This document shows positions 29,693-38,568 of a stretch of DNA of 64,000 nt, piece by piece (position 1 is the stretch's first letter; the number at the start of each line of letters is the position of its first letter). The position numbers and the translations under genes were made by a program. Below the pieces are notes generated by a model. The model was not told the DNA's origin, made no database searches, and saw nothing but the letters and a program-made list of their open reading frames with translations. The stretch lies in the NCBI GenBank assembly GCA_016714125.1, contig JADJNX010000023.1, positions 1-64,000 on the forward strand. The letters are read 5' to 3'. This DNA is from Ignavibacteriales bacterium. GTDB lineage: Bacteria; Bacteroidota; Ignavibacteria; Ignavibacteriales; Ignavibacteriaceae.

Positions 29693-30920
29693 ATGTACAG
29701 ATCAATTGTTGTTCTATTTATCCTTTCAACTTCCCTGCTCTACTCACAAATCCCCGGGTTTGCAGGAGATAAATTGTTTCTTTTACTGAATAAACAGGTT
29801 TTGAGACAATCCGGTCCCGGACCAACTTTCCAGTTGATCAATTTTGGTGACACATCTAAATCAGTTAATGCTCTTTTTTTCATAAATTCTACAACAGGTT
29901 ATGCCTCAAGAGGTGGACGAATATTCAAAACGACAGATACAGGCGACACCTGGGCAGAAATACTAAATACAAACAGTTTGGTTGACCTCGACAAAATAAC
30001 AGCCGCTGAGAATACAATTTTCATTTTTGGTGGCAACAACCAACTTTACAGATCATTCAACGGAGGAATTTCCTTCGATTCTGTGACTGTAAACCTGCCA
30101 ATAACAAATTACTCCTGGTTCACTTTTCTTGGTATATCCAAAGCTTCTAAAGTTTATCTTTATGCCCCATATTTTAACCCTTTCCAGGGAGCGATACATT
30201 ATCTTAAGTCAACCGACTCATGCAGGACATGGACTGAAATACCATCACTCGGTGAAAAGGGGTATTCCCATTTTGTGAATACAGACTTTGGTCATTTAAG
30301 CACTATGTCAAAAGTCTATACAACCACTAATGGTGGCGATTCATGGGTGATGAAACATGAGGAAGAGGGGGTGTACTTAGTCCGGCGGGATGGTTTGCGG
30401 ATCCACAAACAGGATATCAGGCAGTTTGGACCAATCCAAGGGTTATCCGAACCACTGATGGTGGAACTACATGGTCACAGGTATATAAAAATGGCAGCAA
30501 TACTATTGCCAACATCAAAGCCGGAGGCAGTTGTGTGGTCGTCAGGAAGAGGACTCAAACCTGTTGAGATATTCTTCGGACAAAGGTAACACCTGGAAGA
30601 CTATCGATCTCACTACTGATATAAATGATTCAGAACTGTTGGAACCGACTGATTTTTTGTTAAAAGGTAACTTTCCAAATCCTTTTAACAACTCAACCAT
30701 GATTGGTTTTAATCTCCCTAAAGATGGAATCGTGAAGATTATAATTTATGATTCAAGAGGGAGTGTTGTCGGATTACCCTTCACATTTGAAGGGAAATCA
30801 GGCTACAATTCGGTAAGGTTTGAGGCAGATAATCTTTCCTCCGGAGTCTATTTTTATTCTCTGTTCTTCGAAGGTGAACAAAGTTATAAAGCCACAGGCA
30901 AGATGATTTTATTAAAATAA
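29693..30920 (+). CDS. Secreted YCF48-like propeller protein with T9SS sorting domain (frameshifted)
   Basis: Signal peptide MYRSIVVLFILSTSLLYS. The body carries repeats of IFKTTDTGDTW, KSTDSCRTWTEI, TTNGGDSW, TTDGGTTWSQVYKNG type, as in YCF48/BNR propellers. Frame changes near 30375 and near 30550 break it. The last part, EDSNLLRYSSDKGNTWKTI, runs into a sorting domain with LKGNFPNPFNNSTMIGFNL and ends KATGKMILLK. Related in layout to the larger protein at 2477-4901 but lacking the VELVSFTA module. Confidence 0.82.
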
Positions 30921-30937
30921 AATTGTTCTGTTTAACA

Positions 30938-30966
30938 GAAGAGGGTTCCAAATCGGGACCCTCTTC
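30938..30966. terminator. Bidirectional terminator hairpin
   Basis: GAAGAGGGTTCC (30938-30949) pairs with GGGACCCTCTTC (30955-30966), twelve positions with one wobble. It lies between two convergent T9SS genes; the T-runs on both sides are weak. Confidence 0.75.
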
Positions 30967-30983
30967 AACTTTTAAATAAACTT

Positions 30984-32176
30984 CTACTTGATCAGAAGCA
31001 TCTTTTTGATCGATCGTTGACTCCCCGATTCCAGTCTGTAGAAATAGACACCTGACGGAATCCCCGAAGCATCAAAACCCACCTGATGTTTACCGGCTGA
31101 CCTGTATTCATTAACAAGCTCACCCACCTCTTCCCCCATCATATTAAACACTTTTAATGAGACATTACCATCAACGGGCAGATCAAATCCAATCACTGTG
31201 GTGGGATTAAACGGGTTTGGATAATTTTGATTTAGAGAAAAATTTGAGGGAATTTCAGAATCGGTTATATCTGTTGTTGGGTTTAATATCTCATTCATTG
31301 AGGTACCCGAAACAACAGGAGTTGGGAAATTTAATATTTTGCCAATAGTTGGAACGATGTCGGGTATATATCTTTTGGTGTTTGTGTGAATCCCCTTTTT
31401 AACATCTGCACCGATTGCACAAAGCATCATTCTTCTACAGCCAAAACATCCATCACCATGTCCCACAAATCCGGTTGACACCCCGTCAAGATGTCTTCCA
31501 TGATCATTAGTAACCAGAATGGTTGTTTTATCTTTGTAAACGGGATCGGCTTGAACAAAATTCCAAAGAAGATTTACAATACTGTCGGCAACCATTATCG
31601 ACCTTGTGTAAGCATCCCAGTTCCCCTCGTGTCCATAGTGGTCAACATCGGCAAAATATAAAACTGATAGCCTTGGGTGATGTGTCTGAAGTTTACTTTT
31701 GGCATTTTGCCACACGGAGATGTCACTGCTACCCTGAAGAATATACCAGGGCCAATAAGCCGGTCCATAGTCAGGTCTAAAACTTTGCAACCATGGTGTG
31801 CCTAAATATTTCATGATGTACATAGCTTCGGTTGAGTCCTGTTGATGTTCCTTCCTGAAATATTCCCAAAGTGTTGGAACAGTGGCATATTGTGTATTAA
31901 AACCGTTGTAAAAGTATCTTTAGGAGTTGACCACGACCCACTCCAGATCGCCGGAACTCCCCTGCTGGTCACAGTAGCACCATTGTTGAAAAATGAATCG
32001 ATTACGGCACCCTCAAGTGCCAGCCTTTTCATATTTGGAGTATAAGTACCCGCCGTGTCACCAAGCGTCTCAGAATATCGGGCGCCATCAATTATCACAA
32101 GTACCACATATTTGTCGGGCATCTGGGCAAATAACCCGCCAACTAATATCAAACTTAACAACAGATACAATTTCAA
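30984..32176 (-). CDS. Secreted alkaline-phosphatase-superfamily phosphodiesterase with T9SS domain (frameshifted)
   Basis: About 398 residues. Signal peptide LKLYLLLSLILVGGLFA, probably from a TTG at 32176. Superfamily motifs: VVLVIIDGARYSET (metal Asp), NNGATVTSRGVPAIWSG (Thr nucleophile), then after a slip near 31910 the text resumes MYIMKYLGTPW; YFADVDHYGHEG and LVTNDHGRHLDG and VGHGDG give the second metal site. This is the nucleotide pyrophosphatase/phosphodiesterase or sulfatase-like branch. The C-terminus is a type A sorting domain with NQNYPNPFNPTTVIGF ending SIKKMLLIK. Confidence 0.85.
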
Positions 32177-32223
32177 TCGAGCGATTTCTTTCTATTTCAA
32201 AAGGTTAAATATAATGAAATATC

Positions 32224-33279
32224 CTACGAGTTCATTACTCTGTTTTGGTGATTGATACTTTCCATGTGAACCGACTCAAGAAAAGTTGAAACAAATTCGT
32301 AACTCAACCCGAGGTTTTTCCCAACACTCATTCCTCTTTCCAGAATCTCATTCCATCTGCTTGTTTGAAGGATCGTAAGTTTATTATCTTTTTTATACTC
32401 ACCAATACGCTCTGCCATGTTCATTCTTTTTGCAAGCAACTGCATAAGTTCGTCATCAATCTGATCGATCACTTCTCTGTACTCATCAAGAACTGCCATA
32501 ACAGGTTCAGAATCACTGCTTCTTTCTCTCCAAATCAGACTTTCGAGAATTGTCTTTAAAACTTCGGGTGTCACCTGCTGTTTTGCATCACTCCATGCAT
32601 TGTCGGGATCACGATGACTTTCAATCATCAAACCGTCAAAATCGAGGTCAATTGCTTTTTGTGAAACTGATTGTATAAGGTCTCTCCTTCCCGAAATATG
32701 TGCTGGATCGCAAATCATCATTAAATCAGGATATCTTCTTCTCATTTCAATTGCTAAATGCCAGATCGGTGGATTTCTGTATTTATGTTTGCCATAAGTA
32801 CTGAATCCTCTGTGAATCAGACCAATATTTGTGATTCCTGCAATCGAAATTCTTTCAACTGCCCCACTCCAAAGATCAATATCAGGATTCATCGGATTTT
32901 TGATAAGTACCGGGACATCACTCCCCTTAAGCGCATTTGCAATCTCTTGCACACTCATTGGATTAACCACGGAACGGGCTCCAATCCATAAAATATCAAC
33001 ATCAAAGTGAAGTGCATCCTCCACCTGTCGAGCAGTTGCAACCTCCACTGCCAGTGGAATACCCGTGGCTTTTCTTGCATGTTGAAGCCATGGAAGTCCT
33101 TTGGTTCCCACTCCCTCAAAAGTGCCGGGTCGGGTTCTTGGTTTCCAAATTCCTGCCCGCATTACATCAACCATACCTGTGGCTGCGAGACGGCTTGCGG
33201 TATCCATTACCTGTTCTTCTGTTTCTGCACTACAAGGTCCCGATATTATCAGGGGTCTCTTCTTCAACAACTGTTTCAT
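32224..33279 (-). CDS. Bifunctional DAHP synthase / chorismate mutase
   Basis: First enzyme of the shikimate pathway fused to a chorismate mutase. From the ATG at 33279 the protein has 351 residues. The synthase part (about 1-250) starts RPLIISGPCSAETEEQVMDTA and has RAGIWKPRTRPGTFEG, LIKNPMNPDIDLW, MMICDPAHISGRRD and GLMIESHRDPDNAWSD, the class I beta-type pattern. The C-terminal 90 residues (YREVIDQIDDELMQLLAKRMNMAERIGEYKK) are an AroQ-type chorismate mutase. This architecture is common in Bacteroidota. Upstream lie a leader peptide and terminator that look like an attenuator; tyrA, serS and leuS precede it on the same strand. Confidence 0.93.
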   Translation of the reverse strand: MKQLLKKRPLIISGPCSAETEEQVMDTASRLAATGMVDVMRAGIWKPRTRPGTFEGVGTKGLPWLQHARKATGIPLAVEVATARQVEDALHFDVDILWIGARSVVNPMSVQEIANALKGSDVPVLIKNPMNPDIDLWSGAVERISIAGITNIGLIHRGFSTYGKHKYRNPPIWHLAIEMRRRYPDLMMICDPAHISGRRDLIQSVSQKAIDLDFDGLMIESHRDPDNAWSDAKQQVTPEVLKTILESLIWRERSSDSEPVMAVLDEYREVIDQIDDELMQLLAKRMNMAERIGEYKKDNKLTILQTSRWNEILERGMSVGKNLGLSYEFVSTFLESVHMESINHQNRVMNS

Positions 33280-33340
33280 CTGTATTTCCGTTGTCCTCAG
33301 TGGACGGTTTATCGCTACCAAAATCAAGTAAACAATATTT

Positions 33341-33370
33341 AAAACAAAAAACCCGAACATCAAGTTCGGG
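33341..33370 (-). terminator. Attenuator terminator upstream of DAHP synthase
   Basis: On the minus strand CCCGAAC, loop TTGAT, GTTCGGG form a perfect 7-bp stem (33364-33370 with 33352-33358) followed by TTTTTTGTTTT. It sits after the aromatic leader peptide and 62 bp before the DAHP synthase start. Its 5' arm overlaps CCGCCCG (33367-33373), which can pair instead with CGGGTGG (33415-33421) in the leader, so the two structures exclude each other. Confidence 0.85.
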
Positions 33371-33405
33371 CGGTATTTATAAATCTCTTAAAATTATGAA
33401 ATTTT

Positions 33406-33477
33406 TTACAAAAGCCACCCGCGACCGGTAAAGTAAAACCAGTAAAAATTAACTGTGGCGATTGTTGGGTTTTTCAT
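33406..33477 (-). CDS. Aromatic leader peptide of an attenuator
   Basis: A 23-residue ORF with Met start at 33477 (an in-frame ATG at 33483 adds MK). The middle reads NFYWFYFTGRGWLL: seven of the last fourteen residues are Phe, Tyr or Trp. Such runs are the mark of ribosome-mediated attenuation. The Gly-Trp codons near the end (GGGTGG) are also the 5' strand of the antiterminator. If charged Phe/Tyr/Trp tRNA is scarce the ribosome would stop at codons 11-16 and leave GGGTGG free to block the terminator. If it reaches the stop it covers that strand and the terminator forms. The mechanism is inferred from sequence. Confidence 0.85.
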   Translation of the reverse strand: MKNPTIATVNFYWFYFTGRGWLL

Positions 33478-33489
33478 TTTCATAACATT

Positions 33490-33521
33490 CAAATATAGAT
33501 ACTTCAGATTTATTATGCAAA
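33490..33521 (-). promoter_or_regulatory. Bacteroidota-type promoter for the leader/DAHP synthase transcript
   Basis: On the minus strand TTTG (33518-33521), 20 bp, TATATTTG (33490-33497). This fits the -33/-7 consensus TTTG-N19-20-TAnnTTTG. The expected start of transcription falls at about 33483, at or next to the first leader ATG, so the leader may be nearly leaderless. Confidence 0.75.
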
Positions 33522-33548
33522 TCTTTTATTATAGATCGGGAGTTTTTG

Positions 33549-33670
33549 GTTAACCGCAAAGATCGCAAAGGACGCGAAGGAGGAGATTTAGCTAAACCGC
33601 AACCACAGAGCACACAGAGGAGTTTTTGAGATTATTAAATTATTGGACTATTGGATTACTGCATTATTGG
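33549..33670. repeat. Cluster of three intergenic repeat families
   Basis: In order: ACCGCAAAGATCGCAAAGG (as at 2204), AACCACAGAGCACACAGAGG (as at 48437), and ATTGGATTACTGCATTATTGG (as at 61200). They fill the gap between tyrA and the DAHP synthase promoter. Confidence 0.7.
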
Positions 33671-33671
33671 A

Positions 33672-34517
33672 TTATCTACTCTCAAGTACTTTCCCGATTT
33701 GATTAGCTTTTTTCATAAGGGTATGGAAAGCTTCATAATCTCCCGATTCCAACAAATTTTTCATATTCTGGAGTTGCAGGATATGTTCATCTATCACCTC
33801 AAGCAAATTCTCTTTGTTTTGTGAAAAGATGGGCATCCAGGTATCGGGGTTGCTTTTTGCAAGTCGAACGGTACTTTCAAATCCGGCTCCTGCCAACTGA
33901 AAAATAGATTCGATCTCCTTTTCTTTTTCGAGAACCGTAAGAGCGAGAGCAAAAGAAGTGATATGCGAAATGTGACTGATATAGGCAGCATGGATGTCGT
34001 GTTTCAGAGCATCCATGTAGATAATATTCATTCCAATGTTTTTATACATTTTTTCAACAAGTGAAAGCGCATCTGGATCACTCTCCTCCTTGTTGCAGAT
34101 TACAGTTAACCGGTTGTTAAATCCTCCGGGAAGTGCCGCCGTGGGTCCACTCTTTTCGGTACCCCAAATCGGATGGGCTGCAACAAATCTTCCCCGATTT
34201 TTATTCATCGCAAGAGAATTTACTATCAACTCCTTGGTGGATCCAACATCAGTTACAACTTGTTTGTCAACAAATTTCATAACCTCTGCCAAAACCAAAA
34301 CAGTTGCATCCACCGGAACTGCCACAATAACAAGATCACAATTCCGTACAGCTTCTTCAAGTGGCAAAATTTTGTTCACAAGATTCAGGGCGAGGGCTGA
34401 CTTCTCATGTCCCTTATTGGAATCAACTCCTATTACTGTGTCACAAAATCCACTGTTTCGCAGGTCCAAAGCCATCGAACCACCAATCAGCCCCAAGCCG
34501 ATAATTGTTACCGTCAT
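33672..34517 (-). CDS. tyrA: Prephenate dehydrogenase
   Basis: 281 residues; converts prephenate to 4-hydroxyphenylpyruvate for tyrosine. Starts with TVTIIGLGLIGGSMALDLRN (NAD site), has CDLVIVAVPVDATV, DVGSTKELI, and the catalytic histidine in AAHPIWGTEKSGP (usual form HPMAGTE). The C-terminal dimerisation helices have HDIHAAYISHISHITSFALAL and AGAGFESTVRLAKSNPDTW. No ACT domain, so feedback would have to act elsewhere. It lies 39 bp after serS and about 195 bp before the aromatic attenuator. Confidence 0.93.
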   Translation of the reverse strand: MTVTIIGLGLIGGSMALDLRNSGFCDTVIGVDSNKGHEKSALALNLVNKILPLEEAVRNCDLVIVAVPVDATVLVLAEVMKFVDKQVVTDVGSTKELIVNSLAMNKNRGRFVAAHPIWGTEKSGPTAALPGGFNNRLTVICNKEESDPDALSLVEKMYKNIGMNIIYMDALKHDIHAAYISHISHITSFALALTVLEKEKEIESIFQLAGAGFESTVRLAKSNPDTWMPIFSQNKENLLEVIDEHILQLQNMKNLLESGDYEAFHTLMKKANQIGKVLESR

Positions 34518-34556
34518 CTATTGACCACTATTTGACTAAACAAATTATGTCTAAAT

Positions 34557-35833
34557 CTAACCAATTACTTCTTTTTTTACATAAGGCCTGAGGGCTTCAG
34601 GAACATCAAGTTTTCCGTCAGGTCTGAGATTATTCTCAAGGAGTGAAACCATCAACCGACTGGTTGCAAGTCCCGATCCATTAAGTGTATGAATAAACTC
34701 AAGTTTTTATCATCTGAACGACGATATTTAATGTTTGCTCTGCGAGCCTGAAAATCTTCAAAATTGCTGCATGATGAGGCTTCAAGCCATTTTTTCTCAG
34801 CGGGTGACCAGACTTCAATATCGTAACACTTCGCTGCTGAAAAGCTTAAATCACCTGTACACAACATTAAAACTCTGTAAGGGATATTTAATGCTTTTAA
34901 AATATCTTCAGCGTCATTTACCAGTTTTTCGAGTTCATCATAAGAACCCTCGGGTTTGGCAAACTTCACCATCTCAACTTTGTTAAACTGATGAACTCTC
35001 AAAAATCCTTTGGTATCTTTACCATAAGAACCGGCTTCTCTTCTGAAACAGGGGGAATATCCACAATATTTTATCGGAAGTGAAGATTCTTCAAGAACAT
35101 CATTACGGTAAATATTTGTAATCGGAACCTCAGCCGTTGGTATCAGATACATCCCGTCTTTTTCACAGGTGTACATATCCTCTTCCATCTTGGGGATTTG
35201 ACCCGTCCCTTTCATCGATTCACGATTTACGATAAACGGTGTCATCACTTCCTGATATCCGTGATGCTCCAAATGGAAATCGAGGAAAAAGTTGAAAAGT
35301 GCTCTTTCAAGAGTGGCACCATCTCCCATATACAAAGGGAAACCGGAACCTGATATCTTTGTCCCTCTTTCAAAATCGAGGATTTTCAGGTTTTTACCAA
35401 TCTGAAGATGGTCGGGGGTTTCAGTTGGATCATCAAGATTATATCCTTCGGGAAGCCATCTTCTCACCTCAACATTATCGGCAGCCGATTTTCCAACAGG
35501 AACTGATGAATGAGGAAGATTTGGAATATAAGCGAGTAAATTGTTCAACTCTGCTTCTACATTAATCCGTTCATCATCATACTTCTTGATATCCTCTCCA
35601 ACGCCTTTCATTTCTTCAATGAGGGCGGTGGCATCCTCTTTTGCCTTTTTAAGTTTGGCAACTTCATCACTTACTCTGTTTCGCTTCGATTTTAATTCAT
35701 CGGCGATTACAAGAATTTCTCTCCTCTTTTTGTCGAGTTCGAGTACTTCATCAATTCTGCTTTTTTCGTTTTTGTTTTCAATTCCCTGTTTTACAACATC
35801 GGGATTTTCTCTTATAAATTTTAAGTCTAACAT
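34557..35833 (-). CDS. serS: Seryl-tRNA synthetase (one frameshift near the end)
   Basis: Class II synthetase. N-terminal coiled-coil arm (residues 1-105), then motif 2 FRREAGSYGKDTKGFLRVHQFNKVEMVKF, TGDLSFSAAKCYDIEVW and ASSCSNFEDFQARRANIKYR. One A is missing from a run near 34695; past it the motif 3 FIHTLNGSGLATSRLMVSLLEN appears and the protein ends at 34557. Restored length about 425 residues. It starts 1 bp after leuS. Confidence 0.95.
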
Positions 35834-35834
35834 T

Positions 35835-38309
35835 TTATACCTGTTTTACGATTACATTCAAAATTTTATTTTTAACGAAGATCACCTTAATGATCTCTTT
35901 ACCTTCAATGAATTTACCTGTTTTGTCATTTTGTTTTGCTGCTTCAAAAACAGTTTCCTGATCTGAATCAACGGGCATATCAACAGTACCTCTCATTTTT
36001 CCGGAGATCTGAACAGCGATTGTGACAACATCCACCGTTAATGCTTCAGGGTCGGGAACAAATTGATTCGGTTCCACAAAAAGTGATTTTTCCCGTCCCA
36101 GAATAGATGCAATCTCTTCTGCAAGATGTGGCGCCAATGAAGCAAGCATCGAAGTAACCCTCGCCATTGTATATGACTGAAGTCCCGGTCTGCATGCAGC
36201 AAGATTTTTCCCAAGCTCATTGCTCAATTCCATCATCGAGGCAATTGCTGTGTTAAATTTCAGGTGTTCCATCTCGTGTTGATATTTTGCAAGAGTTTTG
36301 TTCACATATCTGTAAACCGATTTTTCCTCATTGCTCAATTCTGCAAGATCATATTTGGCTTCAGATTTATGTGACTTATACCATCCTGTGTAAGTATTCG
36401 CCATATCAAAAAGTCTCTGGGCAAACCTTTCCGCACCTGTAATTCCTGAATCATTCCAGTCACCACCAAGTTCATAAGGTCCCATAAACATGAGGTATAG
36501 ACGGAAAACATCAGAGCCATATTTGTCGATGTAAGGTTCAGGATTTACAACATTTCCTTTTGATTTCGACATCTTGGCACCCTGATTGGTGATGGTTCCC
36601 TGATGTACAAGCCTCATGAATGGCTCAGGTGTTTTCACCAAACCGATATCCATCAAAAACTTGTGAACAAAACGGGCATAAAGCAAATGCATCACCGAAT
36701 GTTCTCTTCCGCCGATATACATATCAACGGGTGACCATTTATCAGTAAGCGTCGTATCAATCATTCCGTCTTTAAATTTTGGATTGAGATAACGGAGATA
36801 ATACCAGGAAGAATCCACAAAAGTATCCATAGTGTCGGGGTCTCTTTCAGCGGGACCACCACATTTTGGACAGGTTGTGTTCATAAATCCTGCGTGTCTT
36901 CTCAGAGGAGAATCGCCTTGAAGTTTAAATTCCACATCGTAAGGAAGTGTAACAGGCAGAGAGTCTTCCGAAACAGGGACTTCACCACAACTATTACAGT
37001 AAACCACGGGTATTGGTGTACCCCAATATCTCTGACGGGATATCAGCCAGTCTCTTAATCTGTAATTAACTTTTGCACATCCATCCCCTGTTTTTTCAAG
37101 GTCCTTTATGATCGCTTCTTTTCCGGCAATGGAGTTTAATCCTGTAAATTTACCCGAATTAACCATTGTCCCTGCCTCGGTAAATGCTTCGGTCAGTTCA
37201 TCTTCAAGATTTGTACCATCCTGAAGAATCACTTTCCTTATTGGAAGATTAAACTTCTTTGCAAATTCAAAATCTCTCTCATCATGTCCGGGAACAGCCA
37301 TTACACAACCTGTTCCGTATGTTACAAGGACATAATCACCGATCCAAACAGGCACCGATTCACCATTAATTGGGTTTATCGCATACGATCCCGTGAATAC
37401 TCCCGATTTCTCTTTGGTCGTTGATTGTCTGTCGATGTCTGTCAAATATGCGGTTTGTTCCACATATTTTTCAACTGAAATTTTATATTGGGGTTTGGTA
37501 AGCTTTGCCACGAGTGGATGTTCAGGAGCAAGGGTTACATAAGTAACACCAAACAGAGTATCGGGTCTGGTGGTAAAAACTTTTATCACTTCGTCGCTTC
37601 CATCAACTTTAAACTCAACTTCGGCACCAACACTTCTGCCTATCCAGTTTCGTTGTTTGGTTTTTGTCTCTTCGGGCCAGTCAATCAAGTTCATATCTTC
37701 AAGAAGTCGGTCGGCATAAGCCGTGGTTTTGAAGAACCATTGAACAAGATTTTTTTGAATTACGGGACTTCCACATCTCTCACAATTTCCATCTCCCAAA
37801 ACCTGTTCATTGGCCAAAACAGTCTGGCATGAGGTACACCAGTTTACGGGCGATTTTTTGCGGTATGCAAGTCCTTTTTTATAAAGTTGAAGGAACAGCC
37901 ACTGATTCCACTTATAATATTCAGGATCACATGTCATCAACTCACTGTTTGAATCATACATGCAACCGATTCTTTTAAGCTGGGCTCTGATATCTTTAAT
38001 ATTTTTTAGTGTGCTGTCAAGGGGGTGAACACCCGTCTTGATTGCGTAGTTTTCGGCAGGCAAACCAAATGCATCATAACCAAAAGGTTCATAAACATTA
38101 TATCCCATCAACTTTCTGAATCGTGCCCATGTGTCGGCGGGACCATAATTATACCAGTGACCACAATGAAGTTTTGCCCCTGACGGATAAATAAACATTA
38201 CCAGGGAGTAAAGTTTTTTGTCAGGATTATTCAGGTCGGTTTTGTAAACTTCGTGATCTTCCCAATATTTTTGCCATTTTGGCTCAATTTCGCTTGCTTG
38301 ATATTTCAT
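35835..38309 (-). CDS. leuS: Leucyl-tRNA synthetase
   Basis: 824 residues, class I. The HIGH region is IYPSGAKLHCGHWYNYGPADTW, and KMSKS is intact in GAKMSKSKGNVVNPEPY. The editing domain (CP1) with TTRPDTLFGVTYV and VWIGDYVLVTYGTG is present, and zinc-ligand-like cysteines occur at NWCTSCQT and GNCERCGSP. First gene of a minus-strand run with serS, tyrA and the DAHP synthase. The 260-bp region upstream also serves the divergent LacI-controlled promoter. Confidence 0.97.
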   Translation of the reverse strand: MKYQASEIEPKWQKYWEDHEVYKTDLNNPDKKLYSLVMFIYPSGAKLHCGHWYNYGPADTWARFRKLMGYNVYEPFGYDAFGLPAENYAIKTGVHPLDSTLKNIKDIRAQLKRIGCMYDSNSELMTCDPEYYKWNQWLFLQLYKKGLAYRKKSPVNWCTSCQTVLANEQVLGDGNCERCGSPVIQKNLVQWFFKTTAYADRLLEDMNLIDWPEETKTKQRNWIGRSVGAEVEFKVDGSDEVIKVFTTRPDTLFGVTYVTLAPEHPLVAKLTKPQYKISVEKYVEQTAYLTDIDRQSTTKEKSGVFTGSYAINPINGESVPVWIGDYVLVTYGTGCVMAVPGHDERDFEFAKKFNLPIRKVILQDGTNLEDELTEAFTEAGTMVNSGKFTGLNSIAGKEAIIKDLEKTGDGCAKVNYRLRDWLISRQRYWGTPIPVVYCNSCGEVPVSEDSLPVTLPYDVEFKLQGDSPLRRHAGFMNTTCPKCGGPAERDPDTMDTFVDSSWYYLRYLNPKFKDGMIDTTLTDKWSPVDMYIGGREHSVMHLLYARFVHKFLMDIGLVKTPEPFMRLVHQGTITNQGAKMSKSKGNVVNPEPYIDKYGSDVFRLYLMFMGPYELGGDWNDSGITGAERFAQRLFDMANTYTGWYKSHKSEAKYDLAELSNEEKSVYRYVNKTLAKYQHEMEHLKFNTAIASMMELSNELGKNLAACRPGLQSYTMARVTSMLASLAPHLAEEIASILGREKSLFVEPNQFVPDPEALTVDVVTIAVQISGKMRGTVDMPVDSDQETVFEAAKQNDKTGKFIEGKEIIKVIFVKNKILNVIVKQV

Positions 38310-38456
38310 TCTTATAAAGTCTTAATATTTTAAATATTTCAAACTTTAAAAATATGAATATTTGGTGAATTGGGAGGGGAGTTGTGAGATTAACATCGGA
38401 AAGAAAACCAATTCTGTGTTAACTAACGGTTAAAAAACAGTCTAATAAAAAAATCA

Positions 38457-38487
38457 TTTGACTTGAATACAAAAAAATGTATATTTG
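38457..38487 (+). promoter_or_regulatory. Bacteroidota-type promoter with overlapping LacI operators
   Basis: TTTG (38457-38460), 19 bp, TATATTTG (38480-38487), matching the -33/-7 consensus. The expected start of transcription, near 38494, falls at the edge of the first operator. Confidence 0.8.
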
Positions 38488-38495
38488 CACTTCAA

Positions 38496-38533
38496 ATGTA
38501 AGCGCTTACATCGGTCAAATGTAAGGCTTACAT
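38496..38533. promoter_or_regulatory. Two palindromic LacI-family operators
   Basis: ATGTAAGCGCTTACAT (38496-38511) is a perfect 16-bp palindrome of the LacI/GalR type with central CG. ATGTAAGGCTTACAT (38519-38533) is a second near-copy. Their centres are about 22 bp apart, two turns of DNA. The LacI-family gene at 42147 is the natural candidate to bind. Confidence 0.85.
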
Positions 38534-38568
38534 AAGACAATTGATCACTTAATCATATCGGAGAACAG

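Noticed and set aside
38310..38456. Leucine-codon attenuator before leuS
   Set aside because: No Leu-rich short ORF or terminator stem in the leader.
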